From Bacteroides sp. CAG:927 (GTDB lineage: Bacteria > Bacteroidota > Bacteroidia > Bacteroidales > Muribaculaceae): DNA of 64,000 bases. The stretch lies in contig HF985638.1 in assembly GCA_000431155.1 (NCBI GenBank), positions 5,865 to 69,864 on the forward strand, written 5' to 3'. The notes under the pieces were generated by a model. That model was not told the origin of the DNA and ran no database searches. It worked only from the letters and a program-made list of their open reading frames with translations. The position numbers and the translations under genes were made by a program. Below, one piece after another: positions 33,458 through 44,248 of this stretch. Numbering within the stretch: position 1 is the first letter of the stretch; each line of letters opens with the position of its first letter.

Positions 33458-35035
33458 ATGAGCCAACAAGAGGACGACCTCAGAGCGTTGGCAAAGATTA
33501 TGGACTTCCTGCGGGCGGTTAGTATAGTGCTGGTTGTCGCCAACCTTTACTGGTTCACCCGCGTGGAAACCGTCGAAAGCGGCTGGTTCTATTCGACCGT
33601 CCATAAGATCTGCGCCAACTTTAACCGCACCTGCGGACTTTTCAGCACAACTTTCAATGCCAAACTGTTTGCGCTCCTGCTGCTTGGGCTTTCATGCTTC
33701 GGCACCAGAGGAGTAAGGAGCGAGAACATCACATGGCGGCATATCGGCGTAACACTCGCCGCAGGCTGTGTACTGTTCCTTCTGAACTGGTGGACACTCG
33801 ACATCGGTATGCGCTACACCTATATAATAAGCACCGTTGTAGGCTACATATGCCTGCTGATGGGCGGAATATGGGCTGGTCGTATGCTGAAAAACAATAT
33901 GATGGACGACCGCTTCAACGACGAGAACGAGAGCTTCATGCAGGAGACAAAACTTATGGACAACCAATACTCCATAAACCTGCCGACCAGATTCTACTAT
34001 CAGAAGAAATGGCACAAGGGCTGGATAAACGTCGTCAACCCGTTTCGTGCCACCATCGTGTTGGGTACTCCCGGTTCGGGCAAGTCGTATGCCGTCATAA
34101 ATTCCTTTATCAAACAGATGATAGAGAAAGGTTACAGCGGCTATATCTATGACTTCAAGAGTCCGGATCTCAGCATGATAGCCTACAACCATCTGCTCAG
34201 TCACAAGGAGGGCTACGGTAAGGTCAAGCCGAAATTCTATATGATAAATTTCGATGACCCTGAACGGAGCCACCGGTGCAATCCTATTCACCCCGATTTC
34301 ATGAGCGATATAGCCGACGCATACGAGAGCGCGTACACTATAATGCTCAACCTCAATAAGTCGTGGGTGAGCAAGCAGGGCGATTTCTTTGTGGAGTCAC
34401 CGATCGTTCTGTTCGCCGCGATAATATGGTATCTCCGCATTTACAAGGGTGGAAAGTATTGCACTTTCCCCCATGCCATCGAATTGCTCAACCGCCGTTA
34501 TGAAGACTTGTTCCCCATTCTCACCAGCTACCCGGAACTGGAAAACTACCTTTCGCCCTTCATGGACGCATGGCAGGGAGGCGCAGCGGAGCAGTTGATG
34601 GGGCAAATCGCATCGGCGAAAATCCCTCTTTCGCGTATGATTTCGCCTCAGTTATACTGGGTTATGACCGGCGATGATTTCACTCTCGACATCAACAATC
34701 CGAATGAGCCTAAAATCCTATGCGTGGGCAACAATCCCGATCGCCAGAATATCTATGGCGCGGCACTGGGTCTGTATAATTCCCGTATCGTCAAAATTAT
34801 CAACAAGAAAGGTATGCTGAAAAGCGGAGTGCTGATTGATGAACTTCCGACGATATATTTCAAGGGTCTTGACCAGCTTATTGCAACTGCCCGAAGCAAC
34901 AAGGTTGCCGTGTGCCTCGGCTTTCAGGATTTCTCGCAGCTCAAACGCGACTACGGCGACAAGGAGGCGGCCGTGGTGATGAACACCGTCGGCAACATTT
35001 TCTCCGGGCAGGTCAATACTGGACAAATCAGGTGA
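33458..35035 (+). CDS. mobC: coupling protein MobC, apparently C-terminally truncated
   Basis: 525 residues. Two to three membrane spans in the first 140 residues, Walker A VLGTPGSGKSYAVI near residue 200 and Walker B GVLIDELPTIYF near 452. This is the VirD4/TraG-type ATPase that feeds the relaxase-DNA complex to the channel. Relatives run to about 670 residues. The sequence follows them up to GNIFSGQV, then reads NTGQIR and stops. The expected continuation beginning GETAK is missing in all frames nearby. Loss of the last ~140 residues would probably abolish or alter function, unless another coupling protein helps. Confidence 0.8.
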   Translation: MSQQEDDLRALAKIMDFLRAVSIVLVVANLYWFTRVETVESGWFYSTVHKICANFNRTCGLFSTTFNAKLFALLLLGLSCFGTRGVRSENITWRHIGVTLAAGCVLFLLNWWTLDIGMRYTYIISTVVGYICLLMGGIWAGRMLKNNMMDDRFNDENESFMQETKLMDNQYSINLPTRFYYQKKWHKGWINVVNPFRATIVLGTPGSGKSYAVINSFIKQMIEKGYSGYIYDFKSPDLSMIAYNHLLSHKEGYGKVKPKFYMINFDDPERSHRCNPIHPDFMSDIADAYESAYTIMLNLNKSWVSKQGDFFVESPIVLFAAIIWYLRIYKGGKYCTFPHAIELLNRRYEDLFPILTSYPELENYLSPFMDAWQGGAAEQLMGQIASAKIPLSRMISPQLYWVMTGDDFTLDINNPNEPKILCVGNNPDRQNIYGAALGLYNSRIVKIINKKGMLKSGVLIDELPTIYFKGLDQLIATARSNKVAVCLGFQDFSQLKRDYGDKEAAVVMNTVGNIFSGQVNTGQIR

Positions 35036-35169
35036 TGACCGACATTCCCGACCTGTTTGACGGTTTCGACCGTCAGGCTATTGGCGTGGACGCTCTCGAA
35101 ATGGAGCAGAAGGAGACAGAAATTGTAGGCAAAATCGTAATCTATCTTCTCGACAATGGCTTACAATAA
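35035..35169 (+). CDS. 44-residue ORF after mobC
   Basis: ATG overlaps the mobC TGA (TGATG) and the end overlaps the next gene by 14 nt. Product starts [19 protein letters not shown]. No family recognised. It may be the remnant of what lay between mobC and the next gene before the deletion that shortened mobC, or a short coupled gene. Confidence 0.35.
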   Translation: MTDIPDLFDGFDRQAIGVDALEMEQKETEIVGKIVIYLLDNGLQ

Positions 35170-38100
35170 GTTGCAGACAATGCGCGACAATATCAATGCC
35201 ATACGCTGTGCGTTTCAGATCGGTGTTGAAAAGCGCGCTCCCGACCCCATAGAGAGGGTTGTACTCGGCAGGTACTCCGGCTTCGGCGGGCTGAAATGTA
35301 TCCTCAACGATGCCAACGAGCTTGCCGATGCCGCCAAGTGGAGCAAGTCGGATATTGAGCTGTTCGCGCCGACGGTGGAACTGCGCCGTATTGTCCACGA
35401 CTATTCGCTCAATGACAAGGAGTTTAACCGCTACATGGAATCGCTTAAAGCTTCGGTGCTGACAGCATTCTATACGCCTCAGTCTGTTGTTGACGCCGTT
35501 TCCGACGCGCTGAAAGATGCCGGTGTCGATGTCAAAAGATTTCTTGAACCGTCTGCCGGTCAGGGGGCGTTTATCGACTCTTTCCTACGGAATGACAGAT
35601 ACCCCGGTGCCGAAGTGCTTGCGTTTGAAAAGGATTTGCTCACCGGTAAAATTCTGTCAGCTCTGCACCCATCAATCCTGACCCGCATAGAGGGCTTCGA
35701 GAAGATAGACTCCGATTTCAACGGATACTTCGACGTGGCTGCATCCAATGTTCCTTTTGGAGATTTCGCTGTGGCTGACCCCGTGTATGCGACAAGCAAG
35801 GAAATTGGCTACCGTCAGGCGGCAAAGTCGTTGCACAACTACTTCTTTCTCAAAGGTCTTGACCAAGTGAGAGAGGGAGGACTGATTGCCTTTATCACGT
35901 CGCAGGGTGTGATGAACGCTGCTTCGCCCTTCATAAGAATGGAGTTAGTGAAACAGGCTGACCTCGTGGCTGCTCTGCGTTTGCCCAACAACACTTTCAG
36001 CGACAACGCCGGAACTGATGTTGGCTCTGACCTGATTATTTTCCAGAAGCACACCGGAAAGAAGTCATTGTCTGCCGATGAGGAATTTTTCATCCAGTCG
36101 GTTGTTGACCGTGGCACGAAAGTTTCGGGCAACAAGTTCTTTCAGGTTTTTCCTCAGAATGTAATCTGCACTGATGCGAAAGTCGGCACTGACCAATATG
36201 GCAAACCGGCTATCGTCTATACCCACAAGGACGGCATAGGCGGTATTGCCCGTGACCTGCATGACGCTTTAACCCTGTCATTCCGTCTGCGCCTGAATCT
36301 GGAACTGTATAATTCCAACGGTATCAAGCCGCCGACGCCTGATCCCATCACGCCTAAACCAAAGGAAACTCCGAAAGCGGAAAAGAAGCCGAGCCTCACC
36401 AATACATCTCTGATGCAACAGTATCAGGAGATGAAAAAGAAACATCCCGATGCTATTCTGCTGTTCCGCATTGGTGATTTCTATGAAATATTCGGCGAGG
36501 ATGCGGTAAAGGCGTCGGAGATTTTAGGTATAACCCTGACCCGCAGAGCGAACGGCAGTGACAAATATATAGAGCTTGCTGGATTTCCGCATCACGCGCT
36601 CGACACATACCTGTCTAAGCTCGTAAGAGCCGGGCAACGTGTGGCTATCTGTGAGCAACTCGAAGACCCGAAGCTGACAAAGACCGCCAAGCAAAAGGTC
36701 GTAGAGATTGTTACGCCCAATGCTGAAACACAGAAAGTTGAGCAATCTGATAATGTACCTTCGGATTCCATTCCGCAACAGGCGAAGGAAATAGAAACCG
36801 ACGGGGGCCCGGATTATTCCGACAATCCCGACCCGCGTCTGTTCGCCTATAACCTTTTCGGGGAACTGGAGCCGAGGGACGCGCCAAAACGCCAGCGTAC
36901 TGCTATGCCCAAGAAAGAGAAGGAGGAAAAGCCGGTCGAAAAGCCGAAACCGTGGGCTGATGCCAAACCGTTGCCGACAAATAAATTCCGACCGCTTACT
37001 GAAAAGGAGCTGGAATTTTACGGTTCTCTGAACTGGGACGATAATCCGCCTATCAACGGGTTCTACGAGGCTATGATGTCAATCGCATACGCCCAGCTTG
37101 CGGAGCGTGAGCGTCAGGCGGCTGAAAAAGAAGCCAACAAGGATTATAAATCCGAAACTATCGTCGAGGGTGGCACTGTAATCGAGAAAACCGAAGGCGT
37201 TTTCATACCCGGCAGACAGCCAAGAGTGGCGGCACAGCAGTCGGAGAAAACCGAGGTCGATATGTCGCCCCGTCCTTTCTCGGAGGATATTCTGTTCTTT
37301 CACCACAACGGCAGTATGGTGGTGCAGGACGGTATGGTAGGTTTCCTCTCGGAAGTCCGCAAGAACAGCGCGACATTCAATCCGTTGGAATTGAAGCCGG
37401 AACAGGCGAAGCGCGCCATGCTCTATGTCACTCTGTCGGAGACTTATCAGCAACTCTACAACTATGAGGCTGAAACGCATGAACCATCGGAACATCTGCG
37501 CGAACACCTCAATCAGTACTATGATGAGTTTGTGGAGAAATACGGCAACCTAAATGAGAAAAAGAATGTGAAATTCATTCTCATGGATGCCAACGGCAGG
37601 GACGCGCTGGCATTGGAGCGGGGCGAGAACGGTCGGTTTGTCAAGGCTGACATTTTCGACCATCCCGTTTCATTCGCCATTGACGGGGTTACTTCTGTAG
37701 ATACCCCGTTGGAGGCACTGACTGCATCGCTCAATAAATACGGTGTCGTCAACCTCGAATATATGTCATCGCTTGTGGATATGGATGAGGATTCATTGGT
37801 AGATAACCTCGAAGGTCACATATATTATAATCCGCTTGTCAGTAGCTATGAGGTCAAAGACCGTTTCATAGCCGGAAATGTAGTGGCAAAAGCCGATAAT
37901 GTCAGGGCATGGATTAACCATGAGGAAGAACGGATAAAGGACTTCCCCGGATATGATGGTGTAGAACCATTTATCGCCTTGTCGAAGGACTCCCTCAAAG
38001 CGTTGGAGGATGCCCGTCCGCGCCGTATCGAGTTCGACGAGCTGGACTTCAATTTTGGTGAGCGATGGATACCCACCGGCATATACTCCGCCTATATGTC

Positions 38101-41100
38101 GTACCTCTACCATACCGATGTGAAGATTTCCTATTCCGCTTCTATGGATGAATACTCGGCAGAGGCGAGTCGCAAGAATGTGACCATCTGGGAGGAATTC
38201 TGCGTAAGGGGTCACTATCGCACCTACGACGGCATGAACCTGTTGAAACACGCTCTGCACAATACTGTCCCCGACATAAAGAAATCAATCGGCAAGGACG
38301 AGAACGGAAACGACATCAAGGTTCCCGACAGCGAGGCTATCCAACTCGCCAATACAAAGATTGAGGAGATACGCAACGGATTCAGCGAATGGCTTGAAGC
38401 CCAGTCGCCTGAGTTCAAGGAGCGTCTTGTTGATTTGTATAATGACAAGTTCAACTGTTTCGTGCGTCCCCGCTACGATGGCTCACACCAGACATTCCCG
38501 GATCTGAACATGAAACTTCTCGGTGACCGTTATGGAATCAGCTCGATTTATCAGTCACAGAAGGACTGTATATGGATGCTGAAACAGAACGGAGGCGGTA
38601 TATGTGATTTCGAGGTCGGTTGTGGTAAAACGTTGATAATGTGTATTGCAGCGCATGAAATGAAGCGTCTTGGACTGGCTCACAAGCCTATGATTATCGG
38701 GCTGAAAGCCAATGTCGCCGAGATTGCCATGACGTACCAGACGGCATATCCCAATGCCCGCATATTGTTTGCCGATGAAAAGAGTTTCAAGGCTGACAAC
38801 CGCGTCAACTTCTTCAACCGGATCAAGAACAACGACTACGACTGCGTGATAATGTCGCACGACCAGTTCGGCAAGATACCGCAGTCGCCGGAAATGCAGC
38901 AACAGATTCTTCAGGCGGAGCTTGACACGGTTGAGGAGAATCTCGAAGTGCTGAGGCAGCAGGGTCACGATATAAACCGGGCTATGCTGAAAGGTCTTAT
39001 CAAGCGTAAGGAGAACCTTACCGCCAAAATTGCCACCATTCAGTACCAGATGGATCAGAACAAGGACGCTGTCGTTGACTTCAAGCAGATGGGTATCGAC
39101 CATATATTCGTTGACGAGTCGCATCAGTTCAAGAACCTTATGTTCAACACCCGACATGACCGAGTGGCGGGATTGGGCAACTCGGAAGGCTCACAACGTG
39201 CGCTCAATCTTCTCTACGCAATCCGTACCATTCAAGAGAGAACCGGTAAGGATTTGGGAGCAACATTCCTGTCGGGTACAACAATCAGCAACTCGCTCAC
39301 TGAATTGTACCTGTTGTTCAAGTATCTGCGCCCGAAAGAGCTTGAAAGGCAGGATATACGGTGCATAGACGCTTGGCTGGCGATTTTCGCAAAGAAAACA
39401 ACCGATTTCGAGTTTAATGTCACCAATAGAATTGTGCAGAAAGAGCGTTTCCGTTACTTTATCAAAGTGCCGGAGCTTGCGGCATTCTACAACGAAATAA
39501 CGGATTACCGTACTGCCGAGGATGTAGGCGTTGACCGTCCTGCAAAGAACGAGATACTGCATAATATCCCTCCGACACCTCAGCAGGAGGACTTCATCGG
39601 GAAACTGATGAAGTTTGCCGAGAGTGGCGACGCTACGATACTCGGCAGAGCACCACTTTCTGAAACGGAAGAAAAGGCGAAGATGCTTATCGCCACGGAC
39701 TATGCCCGAAAGATGGCTCTTGACATGAGGCTTATTTCTGCGGCATACGATGACAATCCCGACAACAAAGCCTCGCACTGTGCCCGGATGATTGCCGAAT
39801 ATTACCGCAAATACGATGAGCAGCGGGGCACTCAGTTTGTGTTCAGCGACCTCAGCACCTACAAGCCCGGCGAGTGGAACATCTATTCCGAAATCAAGCG
39901 CAAGCTGATTGAGGATTACGGTATTCCGGCGCATGAGATACGTTTCATTCAGGAGTGCAAGACAGAGAGGTCGAGAAAGGCTGTCATTGAGGCGATGAAC
40001 AGCGGCGACGTGCGTGTGCTTTTCGGTTCTACAAGTATGCTCGGCACAGGAGTTAACGCCCAGCGCAGGGCTGTCGCCGTCCATGAACTGGAATGCCCGT
40101 GGCGACCCAGCGACTTGGAACAACGCGAGGGACGTGCAATCCGCGCCGGCAACGAGATTGCCAAACTCTATGCCGACAATAAGGTGGATGTCATCATCTA
40201 TGCTGTGGAGAAATCGCTGGACTCCTACAAGTTCAACCTTCTCCACTGCAAGGCGACATTCATCAGCCAGCTCAAGCGTGGCGCGCTCGGAGCGAGGACA
40301 ATCGACGAGGGCGCGATGGACGAGCAGAACGGCATGAACTTCTCGGAATATATGGCTATTCTCAGCGGCAACACCGACCTTCTCGAAAAGGCGAAACTTG
40401 AAAAACGGATAGCCTCGCTGGAGAGTGAGCGCAAATCATTCGGCAAGGGACGAGCTGATTCGGAGTCAAAGCTGGAGCTGACAAACCACAACATCGCCAA
40501 CAACGAGGCGACGGTTGCGCAGATGAAAGCCGATTATGCCCGTTACGAGGCTGTGGTACAGCGAGACAAAGACGGCAACCCCGTCAACAATCTCACCATC
40601 GACACCTGTCAGCTTACCGACGAGAAGAACATGGGTATCCACCTGCAAGGGTTGGCGATAAACACCAATACCAACCGCCGTTACCAGCGTATCGGAGAAA
40701 TTTACGGATTCCCGATTTCCATCATATCCGAACCGACGGTGGTTGACGGTCACGAGAGTGTGCAGAACCGCTTTGTAGTCGAAGGCAACTTGAAATACAA
40801 GTACAACAATGGCTTCATAGCCATGAGCGACACCCATGCCGCCTGCATGAACTTCGTCAACGCACTGGAAAAGATACCCGGCATCATCGCCCAGTATGAG
40901 GAACGCACCGCCAGACTCAAAGCCGATGTTCCCCAGCTCGAAGCAATCATCGCCAAGACATGGGGCAAGGAGGACGAATTGAAACAACTCAAATCAGAAC
41001 TCGCCGCCCTCGACCGCAAAATCACTGCCGAACTGGCACCGAAAAAGGAAGAGCAGGACGGCGTTGAGAATAAACCGGCTTCAACCGTTGAAGTCAATAC

Positions 41101-41197
41101 CACAGTGGTGGACGCTCCTTCAACATCTGACGACCAGAAAAAGTCAATGGTGGCAGAACCTGCATCAACATACCAAAACATACGCCCCAGACTATAA
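35156..41197 (+). CDS. adenine methylase, MutS_I and SNF2-type helicase fusion
   Basis: 2013 residues. Methyltransferase part: [12 protein letters not shown] near residue 135 and motif IV SNVPFG near 197, in place of the usual NPPF/Y. A MutS domain I follows at ~415-510 ([40 protein letters not shown]). The helicase has Walker A FEVGCGKT near 1150, DESH near 1319 and [10 protein letters not shown] near 1655. A coiled C-terminal region ends the protein. Such giant proteins accompany Bacteroidales conjugative elements. They may protect transferred DNA or resist host defence, but the activity is unproven. N-terminal ATG 35156 fits the family start MAYNKL. Confidence 0.85.
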   Translation: MAYNKLQTMRDNINAIRCAFQIGVEKRAPDPIERVVLGRYSGFGGLKCILNDANELADAAKWSKSDIELFAPTVELRRIVHDYSLNDKEFNRYMESLKASVLTAFYTPQSVVDAVSDALKDAGVDVKRFLEPSAGQGAFIDSFLRNDRYPGAEVLAFEKDLLTGKILSALHPSILTRIEGFEKIDSDFNGYFDVAASNVPFGDFAVADPVYATSKEIGYRQAAKSLHNYFFLKGLDQVREGGLIAFITSQGVMNAASPFIRMELVKQADLVAALRLPNNTFSDNAGTDVGSDLIIFQKHTGKKSLSADEEFFIQSVVDRGTKVSGNKFFQVFPQNVICTDAKVGTDQYGKPAIVYTHKDGIGGIARDLHDALTLSFRLRLNLELYNSNGIKPPTPDPITPKPKETPKAEKKPSLTNTSLMQQYQEMKKKHPDAILLFRIGDFYEIFGEDAVKASEILGITLTRRANGSDKYIELAGFPHHALDTYLSKLVRAGQRVAICEQLEDPKLTKTAKQKVVEIVTPNAETQKVEQSDNVPSDSIPQQAKEIETDGGPDYSDNPDPRLFAYNLFGELEPRDAPKRQRTAMPKKEKEEKPVEKPKPWADAKPLPTNKFRPLTEKELEFYGSLNWDDNPPINGFYEAMMSIAYAQLAERERQAAEKEANKDYKSETIVEGGTVIEKTEGVFIPGRQPRVAAQQSEKTEVDMSPRPFSEDILFFHHNGSMVVQDGMVGFLSEVRKNSATFNPLELKPEQAKRAMLYVTLSETYQQLYNYEAETHEPSEHLREHLNQYYDEFVEKYGNLNEKKNVKFILMDANGRDALALERGENGRFVKADIFDHPVSFAIDGVTSVDTPLEALTASLNKYGVVNLEYMSSLVDMDEDSLVDNLEGHIYYNPLVSSYEVKDRFIAGNVVAKADNVRAWINHEEERIKDFPGYDGVEPFIALSKDSLKALEDARPRRIEFDELDFNFGERWIPTGIYSAYMSYLYHTDVKISYSASMDEYSAEASRKNVTIWEEFCVRGHYRTYDGMNLLKHALHNTVPDIKKSIGKDENGNDIKVPDSEAIQLANTKIEEIRNGFSEWLEAQSPEFKERLVDLYNDKFNCFVRPRYDGSHQTFPDLNMKLLGDRYGISSIYQSQKDCIWMLKQNGGGICDFEVGCGKTLIMCIAAHEMKRLGLAHKPMIIGLKANVAEIAMTYQTAYPNARILFADEKSFKADNRVNFFNRIKNNDYDCVIMSHDQFGKIPQSPEMQQQILQAELDTVEENLEVLRQQGHDINRAMLKGLIKRKENLTAKIATIQYQMDQNKDAVVDFKQMGIDHIFVDESHQFKNLMFNTRHDRVAGLGNSEGSQRALNLLYAIRTIQERTGKDLGATFLSGTTISNSLTELYLLFKYLRPKELERQDIRCIDAWLAIFAKKTTDFEFNVTNRIVQKERFRYFIKVPELAAFYNEITDYRTAEDVGVDRPAKNEILHNIPPTPQQEDFIGKLMKFAESGDATILGRAPLSETEEKAKMLIATDYARKMALDMRLISAAYDDNPDNKASHCARMIAEYYRKYDEQRGTQFVFSDLSTYKPGEWNIYSEIKRKLIEDYGIPAHEIRFIQECKTERSRKAVIEAMNSGDVRVLFGSTSMLGTGVNAQRRAVAVHELECPWRPSDLEQREGRAIRAGNEIAKLYADNKVDVIIYAVEKSLDSYKFNLLHCKATFISQLKRGALGARTIDEGAMDEQNGMNFSEYMAILSGNTDLLEKAKLEKRIASLESERKSFGKGRADSESKLELTNHNIANNEATVAQMKADYARYEAVVQRDKDGNPVNNLTIDTCQLTDEKNMGIHLQGLAINTNTNRRYQRIGEIYGFPISIISEPTVVDGHESVQNRFVVEGNLKYKYNNGFIAMSDTHAACMNFVNALEKIPGIIAQYEERTARLKADVPQLEAIIAKTWGKEDELKQLKSELAALDRKITAELAPKKEEQDGVENKPASTVEVNTTVVDAPSTSDDQKKSMVAEPASTYQNIRPRL

Positions 41198-41314
41198 TCA
41201 TAAAGCGAATTACGAACTTCAATGATGCTAAATATTTTTATTGCCTAAATCTTTTTACATTAAAAAAGCCTATACCAATAATTTAACAGCAGGCACTCCA
41301 AGATACTGTCAAGG

Positions 41315-41354
41315 AACAGGGTTAACTCTCCTCAAGGGGGATAACCCTGTTTTA
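41315..41354 (+). terminator. terminator of the methylase-helicase gene
   Basis: AACAGGGTTA (41315-41324) pairs with TAACCCTGTT (41342-41351), followed by T residues. It lies between convergent genes, so it can act in both directions. Confidence 0.7.
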
Positions 41355-41416
41355 TGAATTTATCTGAAACCTGAAATTCATTGAGACAGATACAGCCTAA
41401 TTTTGCGGTCTAAAAC

Positions 41417-42328
41417 TCAATTCAATCTCAGAGAATACCGATACTCATTCGGGGCGATACCGGTAATTTTCTTGAATAGCAAGCTGAAATATTGCACATT
41501 GACGAAGCCCAACTGCCGTGCCACGATAGTTGGAGTGTTTTCCGCTTTGAGCAACATTTTTTTTGCTTTTTCAAGCCGATTTGTTTGTAAATACTCATCC
41601 AATGTCATACCAGTCTCGAATTTCAATAAATCGTTGAGATAATATTCAGAAAGCCCAAGTTTCATAGCGCAATATCCCGATGTTGGAAACCTAAAGTCGC
41701 GTAACCTGCCGGAAGCAATATAATCATCAAAAAGAGTCTCCAACTCTTCAAGTATAGTTTTATTTTGATTTTCGCGTGTAATGAACTGTCTCTCATAGAA
41801 ACGAGTGCAATAGTCCAGCATCAACTCGATATGCCGTGAAAAGATTGTGGCAGTGTGTGTGTCTATGGAGTGATGCAATTCTTCTTCTATGTTTTCAAGA
41901 CAAGATGTAATAGTTTCTGTTTCTCGTTGCGACAGGTGCAATGCTTCTTCTTTACGATAGGAAAAGAACGAGTAGTTCTTGATATGATTTCTCAACGATG
42001 TACGATATAACAAATCAGGATGAAAAGCTAATAAGCATCCTTTGTCGGGCAATACACCTGTGTTATTCATTCTGAAGATTTCTCCGGGTTTTAGAAATAC
42101 CATTGTAGAATTGGAAAAATCATAATATTTACGTCCACAACAGCATCCGTCAGGGCTGTTTTCTATCAGTAGAACAGCATAAAACTCAAATTTTATAGCA
42201 TCTTTATCAAAATCCGGATGTTCAAAATTAATGATACTTACCTGTGGATGTAATGTTTTGCACCTCAAATGGCGATTACATTCACACACGCTTTTTATGT
42301 TCAATGTATCTTTAATATCTTCTTTCAT
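41417..42328 (-). CDS. AraC-family regulator 1, cysteine-rich
   Basis: 303 residues. The C-terminal ~100 residues hold the two AraC helix-turn-helix units (YCAMKLGLSEYYLNDLLKFETGMTLDEYL and ARQLGFVNVQYFSLLFKKITGIAPNEYR). The N-terminal cupin-like sensor differs from its two paralogues by a set of six cysteines: C15, C17, C23 and C62-C63-C64. This suggests a metal- or electrophile-responsive sensor (inference). It lies 8 bp downstream of regulator 2 in the same direction and is probably co-transcribed with it. Confidence 0.85.
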   Translation of the reverse strand: MKEDIKDTLNIKSVCECNRHLRCKTLHPQVSIINFEHPDFDKDAIKFEFYAVLLIENSPDGCCCGRKYYDFSNSTMVFLKPGEIFRMNNTGVLPDKGCLLAFHPDLLYRTSLRNHIKNYSFFSYRKEEALHLSQRETETITSCLENIEEELHHSIDTHTATIFSRHIELMLDYCTRFYERQFITRENQNKTILEELETLFDDYIASGRLRDFRFPTSGYCAMKLGLSEYYLNDLLKFETGMTLDEYLQTNRLEKAKKMLLKAENTPTIVARQLGFVNVQYFSLLFKKITGIAPNEYRYSLRLN

Positions 42329-42336
42329 CTGCTAAT

Positions 42337-43242
42337 TCAACTAATAATACTTGCCCGGTATTCATTCGGTGTACATCCTACACGTTTCTTGAAAAGACGG
42401 CAAAGATGCTGCGGATACTGGAATCCTAATGAATAAGCTATTTGGCTCACAGTGTCATGAGTACCTACAATACGGTCTTTGGCTACTTCGATGATTTTCT
42501 CCTGAATATACTCTTGTGGAGTTTTGCCAGTCTCCTTTTTGAGCATGTCTCCAAAATAATTTGGCGAAAGACATAATTTGTCGGCAAAATATTTCACTGA
42601 AGGAAGACCATCCTGTTCAGCGGTAGTTCCCTCGAAGTATTCACTCAGAAGATACTCGAAACGAGTAAGTACATCTCGGTTGCTTTTGCTACGCGTAATA
42701 AACTGGCGTTCGTAGAAACGCATACAGTAACTGAGCAGTAATTCGATATGAGTGGCAATCAGCTTTTTACTGTGTTTATCGATGTCGTGTTCCAGTTCCT
42801 TCTTAATGATGCTTAGGCAGTCCAATATTATTGCCTGTTCTTCCTCTGATACATGCAATGCTTCGTTGACCTCATATGAGAAAAACGTGTAGTCCTTTAT
42901 TGTTTTATTTAATGACGTGCCGCGAAGCAGATCAGGATGAAAAATGATACCGTAAGCATTTGTCTGAACGGTTGCAATTGTAGAGGTCGTTTCCGCAGTC
43001 TGCCCCGGAGCGAAACAGACTATAGTTCCTTCTTCATAGTCGTATTTTTGTCGGCCATATTTGATATCGCAGGATTTTTCCAATTTTAGGAACATGGCGT
43101 ATATACCATAGTTCAAGCGTATGAAATCTACCCCTCGTGTTGCCTCATTGAGATTAACAACATTGACCAACGGATGTCGGGTTTCAAGACCGTACAATTG
43201 ATTGTATTGGTCAATATTGTCTAAATGGAGTATTTTATCCAT
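42337..43242 (-). CDS. AraC-family regulator 2
   Basis: 301 residues. AraC DNA-binding domain at the C-terminus (FADKLCLSPNYFGDMLKKETGKTPQEYI, IAYSLGFQYPQHLCRLFKKRVGCTPNEYR). The N-terminal sensor starts MDKILHLDNIDQYNQLYGLETRHP, closely like regulator 3 at 48806. It diverges from the acetyltransferase gene. Its promoter TAAATTTGT lies at 43272-43280 and has an operator-like half (43301-43318) upstream, so it may regulate itself. Confidence 0.87.
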   Translation of the reverse strand: MDKILHLDNIDQYNQLYGLETRHPLVNVVNLNEATRGVDFIRLNYGIYAMFLKLEKSCDIKYGRQKYDYEEGTIVCFAPGQTAETTSTIATVQTNAYGIIFHPDLLRGTSLNKTIKDYTFFSYEVNEALHVSEEEQAIILDCLSIIKKELEHDIDKHSKKLIATHIELLLSYCMRFYERQFITRSKSNRDVLTRFEYLLSEYFEGTTAEQDGLPSVKYFADKLCLSPNYFGDMLKKETGKTPQEYIQEKIIEVAKDRIVGTHDTVSQIAYSLGFQYPQHLCRLFKKRVGCTPNEYRASIIS

Positions 43243-43271
43243 GTCTTTGTTTTATTATATTTTTTCATCAT

Positions 43272-43318
43272 ACAAATTTAGGGGATTATATTGGTTCTGT
43301 CATAACCTCAATTACAGA
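43272..43318 (-). promoter_or_regulatory. promoter and operator half-site of the araC pair
   Basis: Minus-7 box TAAATTTGT (43280-43272). About 20 bp further upstream, TCTGTAATTGAGGTTATG (43318-43301 on the minus strand) matches the first half of the 36-bp operators in this cassette. Confidence 0.55.
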
Positions 43319-43365
43319 TAATAATACCTTAGATACAGATTGCAAACCTTCTTTTTAAGGATTAT

Positions 43366-43430
43366 GTAATTGGGGTTATAACATCTGTAATTTATCTACC
43401 ATACAGTCTTATTATTCCGGCTAATTTTGC
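43366..43430 (+). promoter_or_regulatory. operator copy 1 and promoter of the acetyltransferase gene
   Basis: 36-bp operator 43366-43401 with two half-sites, TGTAAT-N2-GGGT and GTAAT-N2-ATCTACCA, about two helical turns apart. The minus-7 box TAATTTTGC (43422-43430) begins after exactly 20 bp. Confidence 0.7.
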
Positions 43431-43462
43431 ACTTGAAAAATTAGCATAAAAAGGAGCAAATT

Positions 43463-44041
43463 ATGACACTTGACAATTTTTTGAAACATATAGATAGCGG
43501 TGGGATGCTCAATACGCCCGAGATCTATCGATTCATGGATAAAATGAGCGACGAAGCTCGACGTATTACCTGCGAGATAAACAATACATATCATACACAG
43601 GAGGAATTGCGGGCGTTGATGTCCCGATTGCTTGGCAAGCCTGTAGATGAAACATTTAAACTATTCCCGCCATTCTACACAGACTTTGGAAAAAATATAA
43701 CTATAGGGAGTAATGTATTCATCAATGCAGGCTGCCATTTTCAAGATCATGGAGGTGTGACTTTGGGTGACGCTTGTCTGATTGGCCACAATGTAGTTTT
43801 TGCTACCCTCAATCACGGCATGGCTCCCGAAGACAGAGGTGCTATGTATCCCGCTCCTATCCGCTTAGGAAAAAATGTGTGGGTTGGTTCAAACACAACA
43901 ATCTTACAAGGAGTGACTGTAGGAGATAACGCTATTATCGCTGCCGGATCTGTAGTAACAAAAGATGTTGACGCTAATACCATTGTGGGAGGCGTGCCGG
44001 CGAGGCCTATCAGAAAGATTGACGGGACCGGAAAGGAATGA
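43463..44041 (+). CDS. maltose/galactoside O-acetyltransferase-like protein
   Basis: 192 residues. Left-handed beta-helix hexapeptide repeats run from about residue 75 to 185 ([73 protein letters not shown]). The N-terminal Mac domain has [24 protein letters not shown]. Catalytic His is probably the one in ATLNHGM. It uses acetyl-CoA to acetylate a sugar or other hydroxyl acceptor in the cytoplasm; the substrate is unknown. AAGGAG precedes the start. It has its own regulated promoter. Confidence 0.85.
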   Translation: MTLDNFLKHIDSGGMLNTPEIYRFMDKMSDEARRITCEINNTYHTQEELRALMSRLLGKPVDETFKLFPPFYTDFGKNITIGSNVFINAGCHFQDHGGVTLGDACLIGHNVVFATLNHGMAPEDRGAMYPAPIRLGKNVWVGSNTTILQGVTVGDNAIIAAGSVVTKDVDANTIVGGVPARPIRKIDGTGKE

Positions 44042-44051
44042 AGCAACTTCT

Positions 44052-44116
44052 GTAATCAGGGTAATAACATCAGTAATTCATCTACCAAGCCTATACATAA
44101 TTACCCTTAACTTTGC
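44052..44116 (+). promoter_or_regulatory. operator copy 2 and promoter of the hydrolase-dehydrogenase unit
   Basis: 36-bp operator 44052-44087, then exactly 20 bp to the minus-7 box TAACTTTGC (44108-44116). The leader of about 125 nt contains a TATGCAC/GTGCATA hairpin. Confidence 0.7.
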
Positions 44117-44248
44117 AATGTGAACAATATAACAGCTTATGCACGAGGCTGTGCATACGGATTCATACGACAATCTATAAATGATGTCGATTGACAGCGT
44201 AGAACAGTTCTTTACAATAATGAAAACAATTCTTTTTACGATAAAAAT

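Noticed and set aside
35035..35169. Simple frameshift in mobC
   Set aside because: The expected C-terminal family sequence is not found in the other frames after 35018, so a deletion or replacement fits better than a one-base error.
39191..40246. 351-codon ORF antisense to the methylase-helicase gene
   Set aside because: The opposite strand encodes clear helicase motifs in this region. The antisense product has no family features; it is a result of GC-biased codon use.
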